Notes: generated by a model from the sequence alone, not told the origin. DNA of 64,000 nt from Reticulascus tulasneorum (GCA_001557505.1 LSAX01000003.1:2604001-2668000); one strand, 5' to 3'; counted from the stretch's first letter, positions 12,901-26,200 are shown. Numbers and translations: made by a program.

Positions 12901-14025
12901 TCTAGGTAGTCTAACGAGCCTCGGGGTCCCATGGCAGTCTCTCGAGGGCTGATAAGACGACTAAGAGTCCTCGACTGCTGTCGTCAGTTAGCTGGCTTGA
13001 CGCATCTAACTATTGGGTGGACGGCAGTGCCATGACGAACGATGATGCGTAACCACTGCAAGAATCCGGCGGAGGCCTCCTCTGCCCACTGCTCGCAGTC
13101 AGTATAGATGGCATCTTTAGAATTCGGGTGCGCGCTAGAGATCCGGAAATTTCGAGATGTCAAAGAATTCAGCCTTACGTAGGGGTGTCGAATGGATTTC
13201 CGTTTTGGGACATCCATTCGAGACGTCGTTCGACCGCGCAATTGGCATGCCGGAGGGATTCGATGGGATTGCCCGCATTAACATTAGTCAATGTCCTATA
13301 ATGCCTGCAGTCCTGTGAAAGCCACTACAGGAGCCACTGAAACCGCCCAGTTCTTACAGGCACGAGCCCCACTCGCATTCGCTTAAGCACAGCCAACGTT
13401 AATCAGACCTGCTTTCTTCATATAGGTAAGCTTTTACATCGACACACGATGTGACTACAGCAAGTCTATGCGACATGTAAGCCCAATACAATCACCTCTG
13501 TTGTCGAAGGTCACTGCTTCTTAGTCCTATTGGAACCCGCTTTTGTGTCCTATCCATCGTCCTTGATTGATGCGAGGCATTGCGCCATGCTCCTTGATTT
13601 GACCACCTACGGCGGCACCTCCGTACTGGGCTTCTCCTTCGGACTATGATTGTCATTGTGTGAAATCTCCCCTAAGCTGATCAGGCTGTGAGGCAAGGGT
13701 GGGTACATCTCCTATCCCGGGGATCATTCATAGCTTTTTCTTTCCCTGCAAGTGCTCGCGTCTTGTACGTATGGGTACCCCAGGCCCACCTTCCACTTAT
13801 ACATCGCCAAACCTTTAGATGGCTGCGGGTCTGCCGACCCGTCTTTATCTGCCTTCGTAAATCCTATCTCGTTATGTCTCCGTGAAGCAGCTTTATATAA
13901 TAAGTATTAGCCCCAGGGATGATAACAGTCTTTTCTGAGCACACAACTCACAGCTCCCGAGTATTCTTCTCTAACTAGCATTTCTTCCATCTTTCCCTCG
14001 ACGCTGCTACACATCCTTCGCAATC
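9998..14025. other. 4-kb stretch with no recognisable gene
   Basis: Upstream of both flanking genes. Open frames up to about 160 codons occur (10020-10499 minus, 11266-11673 plus) but are low in protein character. Visible structure: a poly-G run near 11280-11291, a short tandem GGGGAACAAAT repeat (11319-11346), and AGTAGTAAGGTAGTAGTA-like motifs near 12055-12072. Bases 13900-14025 are probably the MFS promoter/5' UTR, CT-rich just before the ATG. Confidence 0.5.
11319..11346 (+). repeat. Short tandem repeat (11-nt unit)
   Basis: GGGGAACAAAT occurs twice and is followed by a third, altered copy GGGGAACGAAAT. No coding meaning is apparent. Confidence 0.7.
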
Positions 14026-16498
14026 ATGGTGGTCATATACTTGACTAAGAAGCTCTACCGTTATATTACCTCTAGCGCTGAGAATCCGACGCCACAGTCA
14101 GAACCTACACCGAGACCGGTGTCTGTGCCGGATTCTACTTCGACGAACACGCCAATCTTGACATCCAAGCCGGTGCTATCATGCAAGCACCGAGCAGGAC
14201 CCAGCACCGAGCGATGCCTCTCCTGCGAGAACGAACATAGAGCTCAGCGCAAGTACAGATGGACCATCATTCTCGGCATGTTCCTTCCCTATGCCCTCCA
14301 GGCTCTCGATGTCACGATGTACGTATCAACACCTCGTCCCCATATCAACCATTCTAACCCATCATCCCGAGCAGCATTGCCAGTGCTGTGCCCTGGATTG
14401 CGACCGATTTCGGTAAGGCCATCTCAGAGCTAGCTACAGAATTACCTACCTAATAAGTTAGATAGGTCAAGTTGGGCAGCTCAACTGGATAATATCAGCC
14501 TTCAACCTTACGGCCGCAGCTTTTATTCCTTTCTGGGGTCAACTCGCCGATATCTTCGGTCGACATTCTGCTATACAAGCATCCATGGTCCTGATGCTGG
14601 TCGGAAGCGCAATTTGTACTGGCGCGCCTACAGATGCCTTCCCGCTGCTTCTGCTTGGACGTGGTTTCCAAGGCCTAGGCTGTGCCGGCCTTAGTGTTAT
14701 TGTTCGGGTTGTCATTGCTGATAAGGTATCCTTGAGGGAGAACGGGAAGAATTGGTCTTTGTTTGCCTTCGTCGGCGGCATTTGTTACGGAATAGGACCC
14801 GTGGTTGGAGGTGAGCAAAATAGCTGTCCAGAAAGCGGGCCTACGGGCCTGGACTGCCCTGTAGCATCTGTCATATATACAATGTTACTGACCAGCAATA
14901 GGCTACCTGACCAACACGAACTGGAGATGGTGCTTTGGAATCAACCTGCCGATCGGCGTCGCAGCTATCATAGTTGTCTTCTTGTTTGTCAGAAAGGAGC
15001 TCCTCGGCCCGCAGCCTATTCCGGAACTTGACGAAACGGCGGAGACTGGCCGGAGAACCACTTTCAAGAGACGCCTTATGACCATCGACGTGGGAGGCCA
15101 GTTATTGTTCTTGTTTGGCTTTGGCCTGATCATACTGGCTTTCACGTGGGCTGGTGACACGTACGACTGGAACAGTCCCGCTGTGCTCGTATCTCTCATT
15201 CTTGGAATCATCCTCACCGCAGCTTTCATGTGGTGGGAGTACCAAATGGCCCCTGGGAACTTGCTTGCTAGGAAATTCTCGTCGCAAAAGGCTATGATCC
15301 CGTGGGAGCTCATTGCCAATCGCGATATGGGCATCCTTTTTTACACGTCTTTCGCCACTGGCATGGCCATGTACTCCGTAAGCACAATACCGAGACTGGA
15401 AACTATCAGATCGACTTGCTGATGCTTAAAAGGTACTCTACTTCTGCAATTTGTACTTTACGATTGTGCTGGTAAGATCACGAACACGGTGCACTGATGA
15501 ACTGCATATCTAACATTGGATCATAGCAATATCCTGCAAGCAAGGCCGGTGTTCAGCTGTTATACTACACTCCTGGTCTTGGAGGTTAGTCAGTCTTGGA
15601 GAGCTTCTATGATAGATACTAACAACCGGGAAGTTGGAGTCGTCCTTTCATCCTATCTCTGCAACCAGAACCCTCGTCAGACTTGGCCTCCGATAATGCT
15701 CGGGTCCATCATTGAGGCAGTTGGCGTGGGAGTGCTAGCATGGGCCCTGTGGGATGAACACAAGCCCACCATTTATGGGATGATGGCACTTACTGGCGTC
15801 GGCACTGGTATGCGATTCATGCCTGGTAGGTTCTCCCCTGAAGATCACGTTTGCCGGTCCTAAATTTGCGATCGTAGTTCCTCTCCATGGAATTGGCTAC
15901 TTCCCTGATCGCATCTCGGCAGTCATTTCTCTCATGGCCGTGTCCCTTCCCTTTGGAGGTACGGTTGGGTTGACTGTCATGACAACCGTCTTCAACAACG
16001 CCGCCGGTATCAGCAGCTCGTCATCCGACAGGGACTTTTCGAACCTATCCAACCTCCCACCAGACACGCTTGCGCAGGTAACACAGGATGCCAAAGTAAG
16101 TTCTAAAGAAACTGGTTTCCCATCTCCTGCTAATTATGTTGCCAGATGGGCATTGTATGGGCTTACGTTGCTCTCTGCCCCTTTATGCTCCTTGTAAGTA
16201 ATATGTTGACATATCGTCCCGTGGGAAACACCAAAAGCTAACAAGTATGCGCCAGTGCATAATAGCGGCCGCGTTCCTCGGCAATGTGTTCATTGCGAAA
16301 GAGACCGAAGGCGAGGACGAAAAGGAAAACACCATATATTCAGGCGTCTATCTCTTGGCTCTCGTTCGAGGGCAGAGTAAGGCAGTCAGAGCGAATGCTG
16401 AGAATACGACCAGAACGGAGCAGGGTTTGGAGATGAATACATTTCCGCATCACCGGGAGAGCCGAACCGGAGTTCCTGTTCAAAAGGACAACTCCTGA
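14026..16498 (+). CDS. MFS exporter, DHA2-like (14-helix type)
   Basis: Ten exons join in phase to 649 residues: 14026-14318, 14375-14412, 14466-14810, 14902-15377, 15433-15471, 15527-15584, 15634-15825, 15878-16095, 16146-16193, 16256-16498. The cytosolic N-tail (about 85 residues, Pro/Ser/Thr-rich, with a CX2C pair) leads into KYRWTIILGMFLPYALQALDV. Motif A is GQLADIFGRH and the antiporter motif C is GICYGIGPVVGG, which point to proton-coupled drug or metabolite export. About 14 hydrophobic segments can be counted. The C-tail is hydrophilic. The intron load is high: exons of 38, 39, 48 and 58 nt. No biosynthetic genes lie nearby, so this is a stand-alone transporter whose substrate cannot be read from sequence. 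Confidence 0.88.
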
Positions 16499-17348
16499 GG
16501 GTTAGAACGCAACAAGAGGCTATCGAGCAAGCATTCTTCCATAGTACCCTGCTCTTGCAGCCGGTACTCCTCTACGTCTCCCGAACACACAATTTTCATA
16601 TACAACAAACCTTCGTCGCTGTAGATGCAGCCTGCGGCGGCTTGTCATATCACCAATCCTCACCCAACACTAAATCCTATATCACACCGATCGCATATGT
16701 TTTTGGATATATGACAATTGAAAGGCCACTGGGAGAACGGGCGTTGAAAGGTGTATTATAGGCGAACCGTGATTTAGTTGGTATTTGTAGAAGGCCAAAG
16801 ATGCCGCTTCTTATGTAATTTAGACATATATACCCACATCATGTTTGCTTTTTTTTCGTTGCAGATTACACCTAGTCAGACATAGCAGGAGGAGGTTCAG
16901 CACCACAGTGATAGACCCCTGAGGTTTTGCGCAGATCCAATTACATGCCGCAATTAACACTGGCACTTTTTTTCTTCCCTTTCCTCACTACAAAAGTTGG
17001 CTCAATTAACGAAACCTGGATTTATGATGATTCTCGCAGCCTTCTCAAATCAAGATTTCACCTGCGAGGTGTCGCCACCCATTCCTCAGTCCCATATTTG
17101 AGCCTGAATGTTTTAAACCGAAACAGGAAAGTCTGGGGCCATGTGATTCGCCCTGGGGTGAGACAAGGTGTCCGTCCAGCTACAGATGCCAATATGTTAG
17201 CTGAACTCGTCATAAACTCTACCAGTCTCACTCTTCAGCTTTTGTGCCAGACATCAGACTTGAGTCTGCGGTTTGTAGTATACTCGATCTGTTACATGCT
17301 CGCATTACTGAGAATTATTTCTATTAGTTGTATATAGCACCCTGAGAG
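16499..17348. other. Intergenic between MFS and 2EXR genes
   Basis: A 136-codon open frame (16927-17337) has hydrophobic stretches but no domain and AT-rich, non-coding-like composition. Nothing else is seen. Confidence 0.55.
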
Positions 17349-18191
17349 ATGACGGAGGACCTTGTCGCCACCGACGATGAAGCTCCTCAACCTCAACCAG
17401 ACAAATACAACAACTCCAAGTTCTGGGTTGAATTCTCCATCTTCAGCGATGGTCTAGACTGCAGCAAAGCCCAGTCTATGGCCACGCACAGCACGTTCCC
17501 GCAATTCGCAGACTTCCCGCCAGAAATCCGCCTCAAGATCTGGGAGCACCTCATCCAGCCCCGGGTCGTCACAGCCTGCTGCTTCGAGCGAGACGCCCGC
17601 CTCCCGGAGCGGCGAGCGCAGTTCCTCCTGCGCTCCAATGCCCCGGCCGTGCCGGTGCTGCTGCAGATCAACCGCGAAGCGCGCGCCCTCGGCCTCGCGC
17701 ACTACGAGCTGACCTTCTCGTGGAAAATCTCGGCCCTGCTCTCCGACACGCCCATCGCCCGCCCGGCGCAGGTCTGGTTCAACTTCGCCCTGGATGCGCT
17801 GTACCTCGTCGGCGAGCTGGAGGCCTACGACAGCTACGGCTTCAACTCGCCCATGGTGTACTTCCTGCGCAAGGACGACACGCGGCGCGTGCGCCACGTG
17901 GCGTGCGCTTTCGCGGAGCTGCACTATCCCGCCCAGGAGAGCGATCAGATCTTCGGCTGCCTGTGGCACATTATTGACCGCTTCAAATCCGTCAGGCGGC
18001 TGCTGCTGGCCGTCACCCCCGAGGACGAGGAGGCGATGCGGGGGAGCCAGCTGCTGAGCACGGAGAACATCATGCAGAAGATATGGAACGGGTGGGTTCT
18101 GGGCACGACGGTGACGAGCTCGAGCCTGGCGGACAAGCAGATCCTGCTGGTGACGGAGGACGGGCTGGCAGAGTTTGTGGCAAGCCAGTAG
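17349..18191 (+). CDS. 2EXR-domain protein
   Basis: Single exon, 280 residues from the first ATG; an internal ATG at 17478 (MATHSTFPQF) sits directly before the domain and is a good alternative start, giving 237 residues. The 2EXR motif region runs from FPQFADFPPEIRLKIWEHLI, where the PPEIR-L-IWE core is the family hallmark, through a stretch with LLQINREARALGLAHYEL. This F-box-like domain family is greatly expanded in filamentous ascomycetes and its biochemical role is unknown. The coding part is strikingly richer in G and C at third codon positions than neighbouring genes. Convergent with the next gene, about 210 bases apart. Confidence 0.82.
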   Translation: MTEDLVATDDEAPQPQPDKYNNSKFWVEFSIFSDGLDCSKAQSMATHSTFPQFADFPPEIRLKIWEHLIQPRVVTACCFERDARLPERRAQFLLRSNAPAVPVLLQINREARALGLAHYELTFSWKISALLSDTPIARPAQVWFNFALDALYLVGELEAYDSYGFNSPMVYFLRKDDTRRVRHVACAFAELHYPAQESDQIFGCLWHIIDRFKSVRRLLLAVTPEDEEAMRGSQLLSTENIMQKIWNGWVLGTTVTSSSLADKQILLVTEDGLAEFVASQ

Positions 18192-18402
18192 TGGGGGAGT
18201 GAGAGTTCTTCATCATGTTTTGTATCGTTATAATTTACAGAGATATATGTACACATAGAGGAGTGATGCTTTCCCCGACAGATCTGCGTCGATCCAGTTG
18301 GCCAGGCAGCCTCGCCGCATTGCCAAAAAGAAACAAAAACGCCGTATCCCAAACACGCTGGAAGAAGAGATCGGCCCTGCCCGCCCGGATCTATCATTCG
18401 TT

Positions 18403-19298
18403 CTACTTTTTGCCACCGATGCTGTCAAACGCCGGACAAGGGGTATCATTTCTGCCTCTTATGCCTCCTAGCAGCCAGTCCGTCAGGCCCACAACCTTGG
18501 CGCCGACCCCCTGCTCCCAGTCGCCGCTCTCCTGCACATGCTCGATCGTATGGCTCAAAACCCTCCCGCCGCTGTCGAACTGGAAGATGAAAATCCCCGT
18601 GAAGTTCTTGCTCTCTTCCCCCGTTTCCGACCCCGAGCCAGCGCTGCTTTCTTCCTTCCCTTTGCCTCTCGCACACCATCGCACCACGAGTTGCTCTGCT
18701 ATCGCGCCGGACCGGTGCGGGGCGAAAGACAGGGGCTCTTTCGTCATGCGCTCTGAAAGGATCGAGAGCTTGACGTTGCCCACTATCGGGAAGCGATTCC
18801 ACGCTATGGGCGAGGTCCAGAGTGCTGCGTTGTAGGCTACGCGGCCGGAAACGGTTGGGAGATGAGGGTGTGTCGAGGGGAACAGGTGTAGTGAGATATT
18901 GGGCGCGAGGATATCCTGCGGCAATGGCGACTGCAGCAATGTGGGGAGACGTTCTTGTAGTATTCGCAAAGCTGCCAAAGAGTTAGCACGTAGCTCTGGT
19001 ATGCGGCACACAGCTTCCTCCTACTCTTCCCAAGATTGACCTTGTTCTCGTCCTGCGGCGTCCCCGACGTTGTCTTTCCAGACTCTAGATGCGTATTCGA
19101 CGGATTGAAGTACTTCCCCGGGGCAGGTCCCTGCTTTGGCGGCTCACGCACGAGATCCAGAGGAGGCAAAGGCACCTTCGCTGCCATGGGAAGCGGTTGT
19201 GCTCGGCTCGCGGAGCTGACGGAAGCAAACGACCGCAAGTGCCTCAGTGGCGGTCCATTCCGACAGCCAGAGCTGGCTGCGAGCCGCAATGTGGCCAT
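18403..19298 (-). CDS. Unrecognised protein with mitochondrial presequence
   Basis: Two exons, 19025-19298 and 18403-18971, joined by a 53-nt intron (GTAGGA donor, GTGCTAAC branch region, CAG acceptor) give 280 residues. This splice is the one that keeps frame and yields the helix TLRILQERLPTLLQ. The N-terminus (RLAASSGCRNG, then RHLRSFASVSSASR) is rich in Arg, Ser and Ala without acids, typical of a mitochondrial targeting peptide with a cleavage-like RSFAS site. The central part has a well-formed ISLHLFPSTHPHLPTVSGRVAY stretch, and an aromatic beta segment near the end (FTGIFIFQFD then SHTIEHV) recalls NTF2/SnoaL-like folds. I do not recognise the family; a conserved fungal mitochondrial protein is the best description. 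Confidence 0.78.
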
Positions 19299-19759
19299 TG
19301 ATCCAAATAAGTTGTCATTAATAGCGGTTTCTGGCTGCCAAGTTCATTGGAGAGCTTGGGTTCCGAGAGGCTTTCGTTGCCCAGTTGGCAGAGATGAGAT
19401 GGTCCGAAATGATGTCAGTTAAGGTTTTAATTTTTGTCCCGCAGTGCCGCTGGCACAGATTACCTCCGCCAAAAACCCATGTAGATTCCGCAGGCTGCCG
19501 AGACGGCATGCATGGCGCTGAACGAGAGCCCCCCCGCAATGCAATTGACCTCTCTGATGGGCAAGCGGGCGGCTTCCAACGTTCTCACAACCGGCATCAT
19601 GCCAATATTACACCCGCGCAGTCTGGTGCCGCAGGCGATTGCTTCAGGAATTGAGAAAGTATTTGGTTCCATTTAACAATCTGTCACCAAGTATTTACCA
19701 AGCAGTTGCTACTAAGTACATAGGTACAATACACATCACACAAGCAAGTGGGTGCATGT

Positions 19760-22700
19760 CTATCGCGGGTGCGGAAACTCGTCCTCCAGCTTCAGCCGGA
19801 CACCAACGTTCATGCTGATGAGCTCTTGCACAAGAAGCTTCGCTGCGTACGGCATCGTCATCTTGGTAACCTCTCTCGTGCTCTTGCAAGTATGGCAGTA
19901 GCCCTTGTACCCGAAGAGACCGCACTGCTGACATATATCGATCTCTACTCCGTCCGAGCTAATCATCAGTCGCTCCAGCAGCAGTTGAGAAGCTCCGTAT
20001 GCGATCAGACAATCACGTTCCATTTCTCCCAGACGCAGACCACCGTCTCGGGATCGACCCTCAGTTGGTTGTCGTGTGAGAATTGCCGTTGGCCCACGGG
20101 ATCGGGAGTGCATCTTGTCCTGCACCATGTGCTTCAGTCGCTGGTAGTAAATTGGTCCGTTAAAGATGTATGCCTCCAGTGGTTCTCCTGTGATACCAGA
20201 GGTGAAATAGTCCTTGCCCTCCCAAGAAAAGCCGTGGTCTACCAGCGCTTGACTCATTTGTTCAACAGGATGGGATCGGAACGCGTCGCCATATCCGTAG
20301 TCCTTTCGCCCGTCCAGAACTGCTGCTTTACCGGTCAGGCACTCTAGCAGCTTGCCCACCGTCATTCGAGATGGAAAACCATGAGGATTCATGATGATAT
20401 CGGGCACCAGCCCAGTGTCAGAGAAAGGCATGTCCTCTTGGTCTACGATGATACCCACAACACCCTTCTGTCCATGGCGTGATGAAAACTTATCGCCCAA
20501 CTCTGGTCGGCGAGTCTGCCTGGTCTGAACCTTGACAACCATGGTTTCTTTTTCCGTATAGGAGATCATGACCTTGTCGATGTAACTGGGATCAGGAGTC
20601 CGGTAGGTTATGGAGCAGTCGCGATATTCGCTTGGGCCGCGATCCAACCCAATGCCTGTGGTCGTGGAATCGACGGGTGACTCTTTCTTGATCATCACCT
20701 CGCCAGCGTTAACCTTGTACCCGACAATGGCTAGCCCGTCGTCGTCTAGAGCTTCGTGCTTCGTGCTGCGGCGCCTGTCTGCGCCCTCCCCTTCATCAAG
20801 GGGATCGCCAATCCGCTCTCGCCGCCCATTGGGGTACTTTTGCATTTCTGCTGTGTATTTTCGGAACACTTGACATCGTCCGAAACCCCGATCACAGGAT
20901 GCCTTGTTCAGTACCAAGGCGTCTTCAATATCGTAACCAGAGAACGACATGACCACCACCGTAGCGTTCTGTCCAGCCGGGAGCTTGTCATAATGAACTA
21001 ACTCTATCGTCTTCGTTATCACCATTGGCCGCTGCGGATAAACGAGGGTGTACAGCAATGTATCAATGCGGTTGAATTGGTTGTAGGCGATTGCGCCGAT
21101 AGCTTGCTTACCCATAGCACACTGGTAAGTGTTTCGAGGAGACTGGTTGTGGTGCGGAAACGGGATCAGGCCAGCAACAGCACCAAGAATCGTGAAGGGT
21201 TCGATCTCCATATGTGTTGTGCTTTGTGTCACATCCTTTTCGTACAACGCGACCAGTGCGTCGTTCTCTTCGTTCACGTCCAGGTACTCAACGATTCCAT
21301 GCGTCAAGAAATCGTCGAAGGTTGCCTTCCCTAGTTGAAGGAGTCGCAAGTGGTCTGCCTTGATCTTGGGATTTCCGTTCTTCACAATTATATATGGTCG
21401 ACAGATCCGTCCTTCATCCGTGGCAATATGAACGGCGCTAAAATGATTATTGATGTTGATGCTCACGAATGGTGATATCCAACCTCGGCGCCTCATGGTC
21501 CTGAACTTGGTGGCAAACCGCTTGGGGTATCTGGTCAAGGCAAAAGGGGTACCGTTAACATGAATAACGTAGGACCCTTCTCGATGCATTTCCGAGCCCG
21601 AAAAATTCCGAATAGGTTCGACGCCAGCATCTAGAGTAAAGATCCACCGTTTGACGGGTTCTTCTTCAACATTCGTGGTGATGTGTGTCATTAGTGCTAG
21701 ATTTTTAACCAGACCACAAGCTTCGCCTTCTGGTGTGTCGGACGGGCAAAGCATACCCCATTGCGACGGTTGAAGTGCTCTTGGGCCGCTGACTTTGCGA
21801 GTCTTTTCGAACTGACTGCTAATCCTAGTCATCATGCCCAAAGCACTGATGTAGCTCAGACGACTCAGAACGTGAGTGACACCAGCTCGATTCATGTTGA
21901 AACGTTTGACGCTCCAATTTCCAGTCTGAATAGCTCTGTTGATGCCCTGGCCGATATTATTTGCATGATTGCTAATCATATTGACAGCATCAAGTGGTAC
22001 AGCTCTATTGCCCTTTTTGAGAAACTTGTCAATAGTATTCTTGACGTCGCTCATGAACTTCTTGAACAAGTCTTCAAAGAGAACGGTGAGTAGCTGGCCT
22101 GCAAGCTCCAGTCTTTTGTTTCCGACAAAGTCACGGTCATCAACTAGTTTCGGATCGCTTTGTGCCATGAGAACCCGCCGAGTCATAAACGCAATATAAA
22201 TCGCCTTTGGATAGAAGTCTAGGCCTTCAATGGGAACATGCGCAATGATGATGTTTGCCAGCGCGTCCAGCGCTTCTTCTACGCTGTTTCGCCGCAGCAG
22301 TGGACCAGCGTGAGCCCTGTTTCTGGAGCCCATCTTGACCCGCGTGCCAATGTAATCGAGGGCTTGGTGCTGGGTGAAGACCCCAGCTTTAGTAGCCTCG
22401 TCGAAGTTAACAATGAAGTCATCTTGATATTTTCCATCGTCTCCAGCAACCAACTGCATGATTTCGTAGTCGGCAAGCCCCCCTAGGGCTTTAAGGATAA
22501 TGACGATGGGGATGCCCTCCATCAACACGTTGTGGGTGAGGATGATGCGGTCCTTCTTGAGCGTCACATAAGTTTTGGACTTTCTCTCGTGGGTAGAACT
22601 AGTCACGGAGGCAGAGATGATGTTGTTCTTCTCATCGGCCTCAACAATGACTCGGTTCTTGCTAAGCTGTTCCTGGATAAGAATAACCTTTTCGGTGCCG

Positions 22701-23291
22701 TTGATGATGAAGTATCCACCAGGATCCAAGGGGCACTCGTTCATGAGCTCCATCTCCGCATTCGTTGCTCCATGGAGTCGGCATTTCTTGCTTCGTAGCA
22801 TAATCGGCATGCGTCCAAGGGGGACATTCTTCCGCACGATCTTCTTCTTGTCGCGGATGTAGGCAATATCCACGTAGATTGGGGCTCCATAGGTCATGTC
22901 CCGCAGTCGACACTCCATGGGAGTGACCTCACTGTGTGCTCTGATATCGTTGAAGTCAACCCGACTCGGCGTATCAACCCTGATATCAGTGAACCTGGAA
23001 AGTGTAGTCAGTGTATATATTCGTGACCTGGCTAAGACGGGCTGCATACTCGAGCCAAAACGTATCCTCAACCTCACTTTTGATGGTCCGGTTGGTCCGG
23101 ACAATCTCCTTGATCTCATGGTCGACAAAGAAGTTATAGGAGTCAATATGCTGCTTGACTAGGCCCTTCACCTTGAGGAAGGCAGGTAGGAGCTGGAATT
23201 TGTCTTCTTTAGTCGAGATGGGGTCAGTGAGTTTTTTGCCATTGTAGAAGGGCTCCAGAAGGGCCTCGAAGCCATCGTCTATCAACGGCAT
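19760..23291 (-). CDS. rpc2: RNA polymerase III second-largest subunit (RPC2/RET1)
   Basis: Catalytic-core subunit of RNA polymerase III, which makes tRNA and 5S rRNA in the nucleus. Exons 23050-23291 and 19760-22994, separated by a 55-nt intron, join in phase to 1158 residues; yeast RET1 has about 1150. Pol III-specific features are [20 protein letters not shown] near the N-terminus and the absence of the RPB2 acidic start. Shared second-subunit motifs include [65 protein letters not shown], and the C-terminal zinc site CQQCG...CHTC. Start chosen at the first ATG (23291); homologues often have a few more N-terminal residues, so a tiny upstream exon in 23292-23400 remains possible. Confidence 0.95.
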
Positions 23292-26200
23292 ATTTTCTGT
23301 CACCGAGATGTTCGATCAAGCATGATGAGCCTGTACCAATGAGAAGTGTCTTGGAGGTGAACTATCTTTCTGGAGCTTCTCGGAGCTTTTGAGATGAGAC
23401 CGAGTCACTCGTAACCGACCTTGCTTAGTTACGGCGAGATTCGCAACAGCAAAGAAAAAAAATCAAGGCCCCGCCATTCCAGCTGCAGCCAGCTGTCGGC
23501 TGCTCCCCATCCATTCCAGATGCTCTGTGTACGGACGGAGCGCTATGTGCCTTTCATATGTACATTTATCTCCTGAAGGGCACGTGCAGATAAGATAACG
23601 GGTTGCTGGAAGACTTCATCTCTCTTCTGGTGGAATATAATTCAACCATTAGAGACGACAACACTACGCAAGCGTGAGTATCCCAGCAAATTCGAACCTG
23701 GGAAGCATGGCCTGCCTGATCGGTAATCACAAACGGTCCGATTCGCAAAATTATTTCGCCGCACTACATCTGTATTTGTCAAAGACATTCTACCAGTGGT
23801 TGGAGATGTGCCTTGAAAACTCGAGGACAGAGATATCGATAAGCAAAGAACTGCAGTCCGCAATTTCCTTTGCCCCTCATGCTTCTACTACCCCTCCATC
23901 CTTCCAGCTGCGCTTCTCGATTGCAAACCCGTTTTCGACTTTTCCCAAAATATAAACTTTCACTTCTTGCAGTTGCCGCTACACTTATAAGAGCAAGGCG
24001 TAAGCATGTTTCGGAATATCCAGCGCATGAGGTAGAGCTGCCCGATGGAGCAGTGCTGGCTCTTCAACAGACTTAGCCCTTCCACTACGTAGAACCAGTT
24101 TTTAGGTCTGTCGTCACACCTTCAGCTTCCCCGCAGGAGCTGCAGGAGACGTGATGCAGCGGCTGCATGCTGCGTTGGCAAGTCGAATATTGTGGCAAAG
24201 CCAATGTTCATCACATCCTGGACCATTGCATTTTCTGGTAACCGTTCCCTTTTTGTGCATTAGCTGATACACAGTCCAACGCGCAAATTCGCCCCAGAGC
24301 CGGCCGCCCCCATTCCCCCCATAGGGCCGTTGGTAACCAAGGGATAGGCAAGTATGTTAGCCTGACAGAAAACTCGATGCCCATGAGACTGGGAAACCGG
24401 AAGTGACCCCCGTTGCAGCTGGGTACCAGCACAGACGGCTGGCTTGGCGCCTCATTTTCCTCGATAACAGTAGGGCTTCTGGATCAGAAACCAACTTTGC
24501 ATTTGAGAAAAGGTCACGAGCAGGGACTGAACGCGAGGGCATCGTGCACCCCGAGCAGCGTGCGAATTACCAGACCTAAAACCTAGGCTTTTTTCTTTTC
24601 TTTGTTTGATTGAGTTGTCACCCAAGAAACCTTCAGGGACTTGACACGCATGGTTCGTGAAACGTCGTCATGTGGTAGCATGGTAGCGGCAGCGGACCAG
24701 CTAGTGCGGAAAGTGAATCTTCGAGTCAAGCATCCTACTACGTAGTACTAACAAAACTGAAGACCAAACCGAACCAAACGCTTGATGGCAAGCATTTTGA
24801 CATTTTAGAGCAAGCCCTTATGCTCGTCAGATCACTCCCTGCAAATGAACAAGGGCAGGACGGATATCTGACTTGCAATCCCCACTTACACCCACGCTTC
24901 TGCTACCTTAGTGTGGAAGCGTCCATTTGATGCGGGCCTAAAAAGTCGGTGAAGCGTCGCTCTGAGCGAATGGACAGCTCGAGTGGTTGCCACTCAACAA
25001 ATCACTTTCAGAAAATTCTCCGACAGCGCGCTTTCTCTTGCCGCCCTCCTCGTACTTCGTACGGTGAATCGGTACAACTTCTGCTGGCTGTCGGAAGAAG
25101 CCCGAGAAGCACTCAGAGTTCAGTGATGCGAGTCATACCCAAAGTCCGTAGCCAGCCCCATGGAAAGGGGAAGAGCGGTGACCCGCCATACCCCAGAAGT
25201 CTCGATCGCTGGGTAGATCATACATGTTTCTAAACAACCATAATCTTCCGCTGAGGATGTGAGGCTGCGAAGCTACGCCGAACAAAGTGAGACCTACCTA
25301 CCTTGTCTTCGGCCATTTCGCATCCTGGGAGTGGAGGCTTTGCATGCGTTCCGCTGCGAGTACGACTACTGCACCGTACCCTGTCTAACCAACCAACCCA
25401 GCGAACCCCTGGATTCCGATTTCTTGATATAATTATTGCCAGCCTTCCTCTAAGAATCTTTTACGCATGTCTAGCGCGCTACCCAACTTCATTCTCAACC
25501 CAACCGCATTGATCCTTGACTCGCGAAGAACTTATTAGCACACGCACCGAAATGGAGTGGACCCTCGAACTAGGAAAATCCTGACCTTCGTCGGCCGTTT
25601 AGCTTAGAAACCCCGTTCATAGGGTTCATCCATTGTACGTGTAGAGGCACCACAAACAGGCTATGGGCTTCCTTCTCGAGCGCTTCTGCATGATCAAACA
25701 GATAAAAAATGACAATTCCCGTGATGTCAGAGAGACGTCGATTTTCCTCATCTTGAACCGCGAGACAGCAACTGCCATGTTTGATGATCGGACAACCCCG
25801 TCAGTGCGGGCGACGGCCGATGTCTGTCAGTTAGCACCGGGTAAATGCAGAGAGGTCCCTTGAAAGCCCCAGATCGAGAATCCCAATTCCAGGCTGGCAG
25901 CATGCATCGACCGGCCGCAAAAGCAGCCAACCAGGGCTGGCTCTTGGTGGGCTCTAAATCACGAAATGCAAGTCTGTGCAGTCCTCAGTGGCATATGGAG
26001 CGGGTAGTGTGAGGAGGTCCTTGACAGGCGGTTGAGAGAGGTGGACGTGCGGGAGTCAAGCACGCCAATTATAGCCCCTCTCGTTGTCTGTCACCGGTAT
26101 GGATTGTCATTGGGTCGGGGGCAACTCGCTAGCAAAGCGAAACAGTCCTGGCCCATACATGTTGTAGCCATTGACGCTGAGGGCCGAGTAGCCACAAGTC

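Noticed and set aside
16927..17337. 136-codon plus frame with hydrophobic start
   Set aside because: AT-rich, irregular composition, no signal-peptide cleavage pattern, no recognised domain.
14026..18191. Possible secondary-metabolite cluster around the MFS exporter
   Set aside because: No synthase, P450, oxidoreductase or regulator nearby; only a 2EXR gene and housekeeping genes follow.
23670..23745. tRNA-like GGTTCGAATT on the minus strand
   Set aside because: The possible T-arm has an 11-nt loop, and no A box, acceptor stem or anticodon arm could be folded around it.
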